Positions 57,304-64,000 of a stretch of 64,000 nt of DNA are shown here, one piece after another. Source of the stretch: Streptomyces sp. SID13031 (GTDB taxonomy: Bacteria; Actinomycetota; Actinomycetes; Propionibacteriales; Kribbellaceae). Made by a program: the position numbers and the translations under genes. A model generated the notes under the pieces. That model was not told where the DNA came from. It saw nothing but the letters and a program-made list of their open reading frames with translations, and made no database searches. Positions within the stretch are counted from its first letter, which is position 1; each line of letters starts with the position of its first letter. The stretch lies in contig NZ_JAAGLV010000026.1 in assembly GCF_010548305.1 (NCBI RefSeq), positions 1 to 64,000 on the forward strand, written 5' to 3'.

Positions 57304-57912
57304 GTGATCGCTAACTCGGCCAGGATGTTGCCGCTACTGCTGATCGCCTTCCCTGCCGCGCTCATGCTCGGTCTGCAGCCGGCCTACGCCGAGGAGCTGC
57401 CGCCGACGATTCCGGTCAGCGACACGCCTACGCCGACCCCGTCACCCACCCCGACGGAAACCTCACCCGGTACGCCGACGTCGACCCCGCCCACCACGCC
57501 GCCCACCAGTCCACCCACCACTCCATCGCCGACCCCTAGCGTCACCCCGTCGGCGTCCCCGACCGCGAGGCGGCCCAACCGGCCGGGCATGACTCCAGCT
57601 CCGTTTTTTCGGCGGACTCCCTCGATGTCGCCCTCCCGAACTCCGCAGACGGCGTCGACCACTACTCGGCACGCCCAACCGGCTGAGGATCCGCCGAGTA
57701 CGGAAGTACAGGACACGACCTACCCGGCCAGCCCTCCGAACCTGCCGCCGCCGGCCGCGGGCGGCGTACAGGTCGAAGGCGTCACCCTGAGCCGGAACTC
57801 CACGCCGGCGTTGTCCCTCGGCATGGTCGGCGGCATCTTCCTGGCGGCCGGCGGCCTCCTGCTGGCAGGCGCCGCCCTCCTCTTCCGCCGCCGAGGCAAG
57901 CACAGCATCTGA
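57304..57912 (+). CDS. Secreted Pro/Thr-rich wall-spanning protein with C-terminal membrane anchor
   Basis: 202 residues from GTG 57304. Signal peptide of about 29 residues (…GLQPAYA-EEL), then a roughly 130-residue Pro/Thr/Ser region (TPTPTPSPTPTETSPG and similar), a C-terminal hydrophobic helix (LSLGMVGGIFLAAGG…LLAGAALLF) and RRRGKHSI. The order is that of sortase substrates, but no LPxTG is present. It probably spans the cell wall as an anchored stalk. Function unknown. Confidence 0.8.
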   Translation: MIANSARMLPLLLIAFPAALMLGLQPAYAEELPPTIPVSDTPTPTPSPTPTETSPGTPTSTPPTTPPTSPPTTPSPTPSVTPSASPTARRPNRPGMTPAPFFRRTPSMSPSRTPQTASTTTRHAQPAEDPPSTEVQDTTYPASPPNLPPPAAGGVQVEGVTLSRNSTPALSLGMVGGIFLAAGGLLLAGAALLFRRRGKHSI

Positions 57913-57990
57913 ACCGACCCGCGCGGATCGGCAGAGCTGACCGGTGGGATCTGCCGGGCTGACCGGTGGGATGGCGTAGCGTGCACGGTC

Positions 57991-58443
57991 GTGACGATCG
58001 ATGGGGTGGACAGCGGCGCCGACCGGAACGCGCCGGACGTGTCGTTCGACGAACTGCTGGCGATGACACCGGACTCGATGCGCGACGTGTTCCCGCAAAC
58101 CCACTGGCAACTCGGCAAACTCTGGGCCCTGGACCTCCGGGTCGAGCCGGTAGAGGTGGCCGACCTCCTCTGGATGTTCGACCTCCCGCTCTGGCAACTC
58201 AACGGCGAACGCTTCAAGGTCACCCCGAACCAGGTAGCCGCCACCCCGATGAACTTCCGCCCCCACTACGAACGCGTAATGGACGCCGACCTCGACTTCC
58301 CCATCCACCTGGTCGCCTACCGAGGCCGCCTAGTAGTCCTAGACGGAGTCCACAGACTCCTGAAGGCCCACTTCCACCGCCGCCGCTGGATAGCAGCCAA
58401 AATAGCCACCGCAGCCCAACTCCAGGAATGCACACCCAGCTAA
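57991..58443 (+). CDS. Conserved protein with a ParB-like motif
   Basis: 150 residues from GTG 57991. The C-terminal part LVAYRGRLVVLDGVHRLLKA matches the phosphate-binding strand-loop of ParB/Srx-type domains (DG-x-HR-x-x-A). The N-terminal part has WQLGKLWALDL and LPLWQLNG. The last third uses many rarer codons (CTA, GTA, AGA, ATA) compared with its neighbours. Role unknown; possibly nucleotide binding. Confidence 0.7.
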   Translation: MTIDGVDSGADRNAPDVSFDELLAMTPDSMRDVFPQTHWQLGKLWALDLRVEPVEVADLLWMFDLPLWQLNGERFKVTPNQVAATPMNFRPHYERVMDADLDFPIHLVAYRGRLVVLDGVHRLLKAHFHRRRWIAAKIATAAQLQECTPS

Positions 58444-58473
58444 ACCACCGCTGCCCACCGCGCCGCGGAGCGA

Positions 58474-58653
58474 TCAGCTCGTAGCGGAGTCGAGCAGCCC
58501 AGCTTCCGCCATGAACTCCCTGGCGTGCCGATGATGTTCGTCGGGGATCGGGCCATGCTCGGCCTCGTACTCCGCGACGAGCTCACGAGCGGCCGCGCGA
58601 CCCTCTGTGTGCGCAGCAGCAGCCGCCTCGTCTGCCTGTGTCTCCTCGCCCAT
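58474..58653 (-). CDS. Small acidic protein (59 residues)
   Basis: Minus-strand frame beginning MGEETQADEAAAAAHTEGRA and ending AGLLDS-ATS; TGA at 58474-58476. Ala/Glu/His-rich, probably helical (AARELVAEYEAEHGP). The frame is closed and codon usage matches the genome. It may be an antitoxin-like or accessory protein; unrecognised. The next gene upstream on the strand is the nitrilase fragment. Confidence 0.6.
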   Translation of the reverse strand: MGEETQADEAAAAAHTEGRAAARELVAEYEAEHGPIPDEHHRHAREFMAEAGLLDSATS

Positions 58654-58670
58654 GGCGACAACGGTAGCGG

Positions 58671-59024
58671 TCAGACCTCGACCACGATTCGACCCTTGGT
58701 CTGGAGTGGGATCTGAGCGGCTACCTTCCCGGCGGCGTGGTGGACCAGGACCGCGGTGTTGTAGATCCGGTCGTGATCGCGCTCGATCAGCCCGAAGACC
58801 AGCGCTGGTTCGACCGTCGCCAGGCGGGCGAGCACCTTCTCGAAGGCCTCCGACTGCAGATCGATGGCGTGCTCACCGGCGACCGCGGGGTCCGTCAGGT
58901 AGCCCTGGAGATAGCACTCAGGGAACAAGGCGACGTCGACGTCAGAGCTTGCGGACTCCAATTGCTGGAGAGCCGCATCGAGGTCGAGCCGGTACTCCGG
59001 AACCTGGTGGGCCGCGATGCGCAT
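58671..59024 (-). CDS. Truncated nitrilase/carbon-nitrogen hydrolase (N-terminal third)
   Basis: 117 residues against about 260 in the family. The start MRIAAHQVPEYRLDLDAAL and the first catalytic Glu in ALFPECYLQGY are present, and ALVFGLIERDHDRIYNTAVL follows the usual sheet. The Lys and Cys of the Glu-Lys-Cys triad would come later and are missing; the sequence instead ends KGRIVVEV, which resembles the C-terminus of quinone oxidoreductases. So it is probably a gene fusion left by deletion. Its ATG overlaps the stop of the OhrR-like gene. Confidence 0.65.
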   Translation of the reverse strand: MRIAAHQVPEYRLDLDAALQQLESASSDVDVALFPECYLQGYLTDPAVAGEHAIDLQSEAFEKVLARLATVEPALVFGLIERDHDRIYNTAVLVHHAAGKVAAQIPLQTKGRIVVEV

Positions 59025-59470
59025 CAGGTGTTTGCGGCGGCTATCACTTGGGTGAGGGATTTGTGGAGGGCTTCTAGTTCCTGCAGGGGCATGCCTAGGC
59101 GGGTGATGATTGCCGGGGGGATTTTGAGCGCCTCGGTGCGAAGGGCCTGGCCGGAGTCCGTGAGAGTTACTGCGAGAGAGCGTTCGTCGCGGGGGTCTCG
59201 GGCTCGGGTGAGGTAGCCGGCGGACTCCAGGCGTTTCAGGAGGGGGGAGAGGGTGCCGGGGTCCAGTTGGAGCAGTGAGCTGAGTTGCTTTACCGACAGG
59301 GGGGATTCCTCCCACAGGGCGAGCATCACCAGGTACTGCGGGTGGGTCAGGCCCATCGGCTCCAGCAGTGGGCGGTACAGCGCGATCACGCTGCGGGATG
59401 CGACCGCGAGCGCGAAGCAGACCTGACGGTCCAGGGCTAGCAGGTCCACCTCATCGGACGTACCGGGCAT
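59024..59470 (-). CDS. OhrR-like MarR family regulator
   Basis: 148 residues from ATG 59470 with AAGGAG upstream. The chain begins …LALDRQVCFALAVASRSV…, where the Cys is the peroxide-sensing residue of OhrR, and the helix-turn-helix is …SVKQLSSLLQLDPGTLSPLLKRLE. OhrR senses organic hydroperoxides. The expected partner Ohr is absent here (an OsmC gene lies at 37 kb). It faces the small gene at 59550, with an operator-like dyad between. Confidence 0.85.
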   Translation of the reverse strand: MPGTSDEVDLLALDRQVCFALAVASRSVIALYRPLLEPMGLTHPQYLVMLALWEESPLSVKQLSSLLQLDPGTLSPLLKRLESAGYLTRARDPRDERSLAVTLTDSGQALRTEALKIPPAIITRLGMPLQELEALHKSLTQVIAAANT

Positions 59471-59492
59471 ATCTCTCCTTCGGTCAGCGTTG

Positions 59493-59532
59493 ACTATAGT
59501 ATCAATTGGTGTACAAACTATTGCCACACCAA
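59493..59532. promoter_or_regulatory. Operator region of the OhrR-like gene
   Basis: ACTATAGT (59493-59500, perfect palindrome) and TTGGTGT (59506-59512) with ACACCAA (59526-59532) lie in a short AT-rich gap before both starts. Confidence 0.55.
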
Positions 59533-59549
59533 GTAATTGGAGAGATTTG

Positions 59550-59726
59550 ATGAGCAAGAAGACCGACGGACTGAGCCTGCCGTACAAGATCCGCTGGCGC
59601 CTGACCTGGCTGCTGCTGCACATCGCCGGCCCCGCGACCCTGCCCGACCACCTCGACCCCCGCCGCCGGATGGAGCGCGAACGCGCCGCCCGGGTCGCTC
59701 GCTTCCAGGCGGCCCACCACGCGTAA
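59550..59726 (+). CDS. Small basic protein (58 residues), divergent from OhrR-like regulator
   Basis: From ATG 59550 with GGAGAG upstream; MSKKTDGLSLPYKIRWRLTW then a short hydrophobic stretch and an Arg-rich end (RRRMERERAARVARFQ). It may be a membrane-associated peptide. It is the only gene placed to be controlled directly by the operator here. Confidence 0.65.
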   Translation: MSKKTDGLSLPYKIRWRLTWLLLHIAGPATLPDHLDPRRRMERERAARVARFQAAHHA

Positions 59727-59763
59727 GGAGCGCGATCCTGCCCGATCGGGCAGGATGGGTGAC

Positions 59764-60210
59764 ATGTCATCCTCCGAATCCGAATATGCCCCCAGCCCGA
59801 CCGATTGGGTCCGGACCGCCGTCGAGAAGATCGAGGCCGCCGGCGACACCAAAGCAGGCCAGTTCAACAACGGCCAGCCGGTCGTCCTGCTGACCATGCG
59901 AGGCGCCAAGTCCGGCAAGATCCGCAAGGTGCCGCTGATGCGCGTCGAGCACGAAGGCGTGTATGCCGCGGTCGCCTCGCTCGGTGGCGCCCCGAAGCAC
60001 CCCGTCTGGTACTACAACCTGCAGGCCGACCCCAAGATTCAGTTGCAGGACGGCGAGCAGACCGGTGAGTACGTCGCCCGCGAGATCGAGGGCGAGGAGT
60101 ACAAGCTGTGGTGGGAGCGCTCGGTCGAAGCCTTCCCGAACTACGCGGAGTACCAGACGAAGACCACCCGGATCATCCCGCTCTTCCTGCTGGAGCCGGC
60201 TAGTAACTGA
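59764..60210 (+). CDS. Deazaflavin (F420)-dependent nitroreductase-like oxidoreductase
   Basis: 148 residues of the split beta-barrel Ddn family. VVLLTMRGAKSGKIRKVPLMRVEHEG holds the F420 phosphate site, and HPVWYYNLQADPKIQL is the family hallmark. Uses reduced F420 to reduce quinones or nitro compounds. The gene ends 11 bp inside the convergent membrane-protein gene. Confidence 0.92.
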   Translation: MSSSESEYAPSPTDWVRTAVEKIEAAGDTKAGQFNNGQPVVLLTMRGAKSGKIRKVPLMRVEHEGVYAAVASLGGAPKHPVWYYNLQADPKIQLQDGEQTGEYVAREIEGEEYKLWWERSVEAFPNYAEYQTKTTRIIPLFLLEPASN

Positions 60211-60727
60211 GCCACACCATCGTGGAGCCGGCGGCGACCTTCAAAACGCCGTCGGTCACCCACAGCACGCGATACGGGAGCTCCGGTACCAGCAGCCCGA
60301 GCCCTGCGTTGATGATGCACAGCAGACCGAGCAGTCCGCAGATCGGGCCGTGCGAGAACGCCAGGATGAGGAAGTGCACGCCGACCACGAGCAGGATCCA
60401 TAACCAGAACTGTCGTGACTCCCGGTCGGGGACCTTGGCCACCACCAGGTTGACCAGCCCGACCTCGGCGACCACCCCGATGCCGAACGCGACGTACTGG
60501 TAGATCGCCGGGTAGCCGAGGGCGCTGAAGATCGTCTTGGTGATGCCGCCGATCATCATCACCAGCACGGCCAGCGCGGCGCCGGTGATCAGGCTCGGCA
60601 GCAACCAGCGACGACCGCCTGCTCCGCCTATGACCAGGCCGAGTCCGACCAGCACGAGCAGCGCGCCGCCGCCCCGCATCAACGGGAAGGTACGGGCCAT
60701 GCCGCCGAAGTCGGTCAAGACGTCCAC
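60200..60727 (-). CDS. Integral membrane protein of unknown function
   Basis: 175 residues with about five hydrophobic spans (…ALLVLVGLGLVIGGAGG…, …LWILLVVGVHFLILAF…). I chose GTG 60727 because TACCAT lies 6 nt upstream, so the gene is probably leaderless; a GTG at 60748 is also possible. No motif recognised. Confidence 0.7.
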   Translation of the reverse strand: MDVLTDFGGMARTFPLMRGGGALLVLVGLGLVIGGAGGRRWLLPSLITGAALAVLVMMIGGITKTIFSALGYPAIYQYVAFGIGVVAEVGLVNLVVAKVPDRESRQFWLWILLVVGVHFLILAFSHGPICGLLGLLCIINAGLGLLVPELPYRVLWVTDGVLKVAAGSTMVWLSY

Positions 60728-60733
60728 GGCGGA

Positions 60734-60739
60734 ATGGTA
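60734..60739 (-). promoter_or_regulatory. Minus-10 box of probably leaderless membrane protein gene
   Basis: On the minus strand TACCAT ends 6 nt before GTG 60727. Confidence 0.4.
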
Positions 60740-60842
60740 TGCCGTCACCAGCGGCGCACCCGCCTTGTGAGACGCTGACGGCGGTAGTCCGGCGCGTGGC
60801 ACCGGCCGAGTTCTGGGAGTTCTCCTGACCACACATGACGCG

Positions 60843-61571
60843 GTGCGGGAACCGTTCGTCGGGTCGACGCGGTTGCGTCTGGCCGGACTTGCACTGCATG
60901 CCTATACCGCGAGCGGAACGGTGCTCGCGCTCCTGATCGTGATCGCCGCGATCGACGGGGACGCCGTCCGCGCGCTCTGGCTCGGCCTGGCCGCGCTCTG
61001 GATCGACGGTACCGACGGGATGATCGCGCGCCGGCTCCGGGTGAAGGAGACGATCCCGTGGTTCGACGGCGCGATGCTCGACAACATCGTCGACTACCTG
61101 ACGTATGCCTTCGCCCCGATCGTGTTGCTGTGGACCGGCGGCTACCTGCCCCACGGCTTCATCGGTGCCGCGCTGGCCGCGTTGCCGCTGCTTGCCTCCA
61201 GCTACCAGTTCTGCCGCACCGACGCGAAGACCGACGACCACTTCTTCCTGGGCTTCCCGAGCTACTGGAACGTGGTCGCCTTCTACGTCGTCGTGCTCGA
61301 CCTCAGCCAGACCGCGACCGGCATCATCCTGCTGACCTGCTCGATCCTGGTCTTCGTCCCGATCAAGTACGTCTACCCCTCGCGGACCAAGGTGTTCCGG
61401 TCGATGAACCTGATCACCACGCTGATCTGGCTCGCCGCGTACGCCGTCCTGCTGACCCAGATGCCGAACCCGAGCCCGATCGTGGTCGGCATCTCGCTGG
61501 CCTATCTCGTGTACTACGCGGGGCTCAGTCTCTACCTGACGTTCTGGGCACCCCGGCGTAAGGCCGCCTGA
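60843..61571 (+). CDS. CDP-alcohol phosphatidyltransferase, phosphatidylcholine-synthase-like
   Basis: 242 residues with about seven spans. The CDP-alcohol motif is WIDGTDGMIARRLRV followed by GAMLDNIVDYLTY, supplying the Asp set for two metals. Size and motif match phosphatidylcholine synthase (choline plus CDP-diacylglycerol) more than PgsA or PssA. GTG start at 60843. Next gene begins 2 bp after its stop. Confidence 0.85.
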   Translation: MREPFVGSTRLRLAGLALHAYTASGTVLALLIVIAAIDGDAVRALWLGLAALWIDGTDGMIARRLRVKETIPWFDGAMLDNIVDYLTYAFAPIVLLWTGGYLPHGFIGAALAALPLLASSYQFCRTDAKTDDHFFLGFPSYWNVVAFYVVVLDLSQTATGIILLTCSILVFVPIKYVYPSRTKVFRSMNLITTLIWLAAYAVLLTQMPNPSPIVVGISLAYLVYYAGLSLYLTFWAPRRKAA

Positions 61572-61572
61572 C

Positions 61573-62436
61573 TTGCTACTCGGACTGGGCGCGGCCCTCG
61601 GCGCCGCAGTGGTCTTCGGGATCGCGTCGATCCTGCAGGCGGTCGGTTCCCGCAAGGTGCCGACCGGCTCGGAGCTCGACCCGCGCCGCCTCGGCGGGTT
61701 CGTCGCCGCACTCCTGAAGCAGCCCGCGTTCCTCGGCGCGCTCGTGCTCCAGCTGGCCGGCTTCGGGCTGCACTTCGTCGCCCTGCGACTGGTTCCCCTG
61801 TACCTCGCACAGGCAGGTATCGCGGTCAGTCTCGTGGTCACCGCCTTGCTGGCGACCCGTCTGATGGCGGACAAGCTGTCCGCGATCGAGTGGTCGGCAG
61901 TCGTCGCCGTCTGCGCCGGACTCGGGCTGCTCGCGGTCTCGTCCGGCGACGCGGGGGAGGCCGCCACTCATCACGGCCTGACGATCGGCGTGATCGTCGG
62001 GCTGATCGCCATCGCGGTGCTCGGTGGTCTGGCGAGCCGTTCGCAGCACGCGAGCGCGACCGCGGTACTCGGAGTGCTCGCGGGATTCGGGTACGCCGGG
62101 GTCGCGATCTCGGCGCGAATGCTCGACGACAGCTCGATCAGCGCCCTGTTCTCCAGCCCCACGACGTACACGCTGCCCGTCTCGGCCGCGCTCGCGTTCC
62201 TGCTCTACTCGCTCGCCCTGCAACGCGGGTCGGTGACGCTGGCCACCACTCCGATGATCGCGCTGCAGACGATCACGCCGGCCGCAGTCGGCGTACTGGT
62301 GCTCGACGACAAGATCCGCGACGGCTGGTGGGCCGGTGCGGCCGCCGGGTTCGTGGTGACCGCGATCGGCGCACTCATCCTGGTCCGCTTCGAAAGCGTC
62401 AAGGACGAGGCCGAGCCGGCCGTCAACGCCAGCTGA
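61573..62436 (+). CDS. EamA/DMT-type membrane transporter-like protein
   Basis: 287 residues from TTG 61573 with about nine spans in two halves (…AAVVFGIASILQAVG…, …GVLVLDDKIRDGWWAG…). The pattern is that of drug/metabolite transporters, related to the small actinobacterial DMT family. Because it follows the lipid synthase gene by one base, it may move lipid or a precursor; inference only. Confidence 0.8.
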   Translation: MLLGLGAALGAAVVFGIASILQAVGSRKVPTGSELDPRRLGGFVAALLKQPAFLGALVLQLAGFGLHFVALRLVPLYLAQAGIAVSLVVTALLATRLMADKLSAIEWSAVVAVCAGLGLLAVSSGDAGEAATHHGLTIGVIVGLIAIAVLGGLASRSQHASATAVLGVLAGFGYAGVAISARMLDDSSISALFSSPTTYTLPVSAALAFLLYSLALQRGSVTLATTPMIALQTITPAAVGVLVLDDKIRDGWWAGAAAGFVVTAIGALILVRFESVKDEAEPAVNAS

Positions 62437-62551
62437 TCGCGCCGAGCTCCAGGATCTCGAGTACCTGGCCATGCGGATCACACTCGGCGACTCCACCAAC
62501 CCGTGAGGCGGCGTGCGGTGGACGGCAGCTTGCTGTCAGCGGCTCGGCCAC
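62423..62551 (-). CDS. Possible 42-residue protein overlapping two genes
   Basis: Frame from GTG 62551 to TGA 62423 reads VAEPLTAS…, VGGVAECDPHGQ and VLEILELGAISWR. The Asp/His/Trp-containing end looks like a real protein C-terminus rather than random. It overlaps the AAA ATPase stop region and the DMT stop. No ribosome site; may be a coupled small gene. Confidence 0.35.
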   Translation of the reverse strand: MAEPLTASCRPPHAASRVGGVAECDPHGQVLEILELGAISWR

Positions 62552-63714
62552 TTCCACGGCGGCTCGTCCAGCGGGCCCTGGCCCTCGATAGTCGTCTGAC
62601 CGAACTCCTTCACGAGCTCGATCGTCCGCAGATCCAGCCTGGTCTCCTCCGACCCGGCCTGCAGCGCGGCGAGGAACGGGCGCGAGTGGGTCACCACGAT
62701 GACCTGGGTGTTCCTGGCTGCGGTGACGACGAGATTTGCCAGCGCGGGGAGCAGCTCAGGATGCAGGCTCGTCTCGGGCTCGTTGAGGACGAGCAGCGCC
62801 GGCGGTCGCGGCGTCAGTAGCGCGGCCACCCAGAGCAGGTACCTGAGCGTGCCGTCGGACAATTCCGCCCCGGACAACGGCCGGAGCAGTCCGTGCTGGC
62901 GGAAGGCGATTTCGAAGCGGCCGCCGTTGTTCTGGATGTTCAAGACGCTGCCCGGAAAGGCCTGCTCGATCGCGGCGTCGAGCGCACCGGGCGCACCGAT
63001 CTCCCGGACCGTTTGAAGCGCAGCCGCGACATCGGCGCCCTCAGGCCCGAGCACCGTCGTACGGGTTCCTATCTGCACCTGCCGTGCCGGTGCATCGGCG
63101 TCGGTCCGCAGGTGGTCGTAGAACCGCCACGATCGCATCCGCTCTCGCAGGCTCAAGAGCTCCGGCGCGCGATCGGGATCGGCGTACTCGCTGAGCATGC
63201 TGTCGAAGGACTGCAACTGGTGACCGCTGTCTCGCCACTTGCCGTCGTCGTCGCGGATCCGGACGCCACCGTTCCTGCGCTCGGCCAGCAAGGCGGCCGG
63301 CCGCAGGAACGGCCCGGCCCACAACGCCTCCCGCTTGATCTCCGGATCGAGCGCGAAGGCCGACGAACTGGGCACCGGCAGCCCGAGATCCATCGCATAT
63401 CCGTAGTCCTCGGACGCGAACCCCATCCGCAGCCCGACCGCCTTCGTCCTGACGGTTCCCTGGGTCGGTTGCTCGCCTCGCCGCACCGCCTTGGAGATGT
63501 TCTCCGGACCCGCCCACAACGTCGACTGCAGCCCACCCTCGCGAGCCAATGCGGCCACCGCCCCGTTCCGCGAAGCATCAGCCAGCAGCCGCAAGGCTCG
63601 GTAGAGGCTCGACTTCCCGGTCCCGTTGGCCCCGGTCACCACGTTCACCCGCCCCAACGGCACCACCAGCCGCAACAGCGAGCGGTAGTTCTCAATTGCC
63701 AACGAGGTCAACAT
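62536..63714 (-). CDS. AAA-type ATP-binding protein (OLD/RecF-like small ATPase)
   Basis: 392 residues. Walker A TGANGTGKSS at about residues 28-36 after a short strand (LTSLAIENYRSL), signature-like LSGAELSDGTLRYL, Walker B LLVLNEPETSLHP and the His loop VTHSRPF. This is the SMC/OLD-like single ATPase group that often works in defence or RNA repair modules; no partner gene lies beside it in the window. Start ATG 63714 has TACGTT 7 nt upstream and no ribosome site. Confidence 0.85.
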   Translation of the reverse strand: MLTSLAIENYRSLLRLVVPLGRVNVVTGANGTGKSSLYRALRLLADASRNGAVAALAREGGLQSTLWAGPENISKAVRRGEQPTQGTVRTKAVGLRMGFASEDYGYAMDLGLPVPSSSAFALDPEIKREALWAGPFLRPAALLAERRNGGVRIRDDDGKWRDSGHQLQSFDSMLSEYADPDRAPELLSLRERMRSWRFYDHLRTDADAPARQVQIGTRTTVLGPEGADVAAALQTVREIGAPGALDAAIEQAFPGSVLNIQNNGGRFEIAFRQHGLLRPLSGAELSDGTLRYLLWVAALLTPRPPALLVLNEPETSLHPELLPALANLVVTAARNTQVIVVTHSRPFLAALQAGSEETRLDLRTIELVKEFGQTTIEGQGPLDEPPWKWPSR

Positions 63715-63721
63715 GCCAGTC

Positions 63722-63727
63722 AACGTA
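63722..63727 (-). promoter_or_regulatory. Minus-10 box of probably leaderless AAA ATPase gene
   Basis: On the minus strand TACGTT ends 7 nt before ATG 63714. Confidence 0.4.
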
Positions 63728-63811
63728 GCCGCCGCCTCGGACAGGTACCGAGCGACAGGAAGTAGTGCCGATTTTGGCCGGCCCGGAGTGGTTAGCCAGG
63801 CGGGGGCAGTG

Positions 63812-64000
63812 CTAGGTCAGCTGACTACTGCCTGCCGCTCGGTACAGATGGCCAAGGACTGCCTGCAGAAGTGGAGAGCCCTGGGCGCCCTCTTGGACTG
63901 CCGCGAAGAGGTGCCGTTGGGGTTGTTGGGTGGCTACTGGGCGGACGCTGAGATTGGGTGGGAGGTTTTGCTGGGCCAGGCGGGGGAGGAGGGCCACGCC
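63812..64000 (-). CDS. C-terminal end of a LysR family regulator (partial, runs off right edge)
   Basis: The last 62 residues of a regulator: GVALLPRLAQQ at the edge, then LSVRPVATQQPQRHLFAAVQ and a final short helix. The GVALLP strand, R-x-x-x-AAV and closing helix are the end of the LysR effector domain. The N-terminal DNA-binding part is outside the window. Confidence 0.75.
   Translation of the reverse strand, partial: GVALLPRLAQQNLPPNLSVRPVATQQPQRHLFAAVQEGAQGSPLLQAVLGHLYRAAGSSQLT

Noticed and set aside
57304..57912. Sortase substrate
   Set aside because: Stalk and anchor are present but no LPxTG-like motif.

Overview
The window is a high-GC chromosomal stretch of an actinobacterium. Lineage markers include a mycothiol/Rv2466c-type DsbA protein, an F420-type Ddn-like oxidoreductase, an SsbB-like second single-strand DNA-binding protein without an acidic tail, paired dynamin/GTPase genes, a DUF5130 protein, GTG/TTG starts and many probably leaderless genes. 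Gene content and word usage suggest Kribbella or a close relative in Propionibacteriales/Nocardioidales, but no rRNA or other decisive marker is present. There is one tRNA gene, one transposase end at the left edge, and no CRISPR array, prophage or biosynthetic cluster. 

Layout. 1-5.0 kb: transposase tail, GntR regulator with a 33-bp perfect operator, a 54-residue protein, NAD-dependent formate dehydrogenase with its LysR regulator, a membrane acyltransferase. 5-8.6 kb: HxlR/SnoaL divergent pair, a broken aldo/keto reductase, a secreted S53 peptidase, tRNA-Arg(TCT). 8.8-21 kb: PrsW-type membrane protease, a very large dynamin-like GTPase with an acidic low-complexity N-terminal half, a coupled second membrane GTPase, SsbB, a RibD-C/DHFR-like reductase, an ECF sigma factor with SnoaL tail, and the ABC-F factor EttA. 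21-29 kb: decayed ABC ATPase, two MarR regulators facing a FAD monooxygenase and a YceI protein, then TetR facing an acyl-CoA dehydrogenase/thiolase/SDR operon (fatty-acid oxidation). 

29-40 kb: a four-gene two-ATPase/two-permease ABC-2 exporter operon, two tandem double-GNAT proteins, MaoC dehydratase plus SDR facing an operon of two thioesterases and a truncated globin, OsmC, then a graveyard of AbiE and PIN toxin-antitoxin fragments, and an MscS channel. 40-48 kb: membrane protein plus D-amino-acid oxidase, lipoprotein glycerophosphodiesterase, MalQ, a copper polysaccharide monooxygenase (AA10) under a 13-bp-arm dyad, a secreted protein of unknown function whose ribosome binding site lies in a hairpin, DUF5130. 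48-64 kb: membrane proteins, aminopeptidase N, DsbA-like protein, serine hydrolase, RpiB, Nei-type glycosylase, SpoIIE phosphatase, a wall-spanning Pro/Thr protein, OhrR/MarR with a truncated nitrilase, Ddn-like oxidoreductase, phosphatidylcholine-synthase-like enzyme, EamA-like transporter, AAA ATPase, and the tail of a LysR gene at the right edge. 

Themes: most metabolic genes sit beside a dedicated one-component regulator, and many regulator-facing gaps contain clear dyads. About ten genes show a TANNNT box 5-7 nt before the start codon, the signature of leaderless transcripts. Several loci are broken (alpha/beta hydrolase, aldo/keto reductase, TetR, ABC ATPase, AbiE pair, nitrilase), so the region has lost accessory genes repeatedly. 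All functions are inferred from sequence; none was checked by database search.
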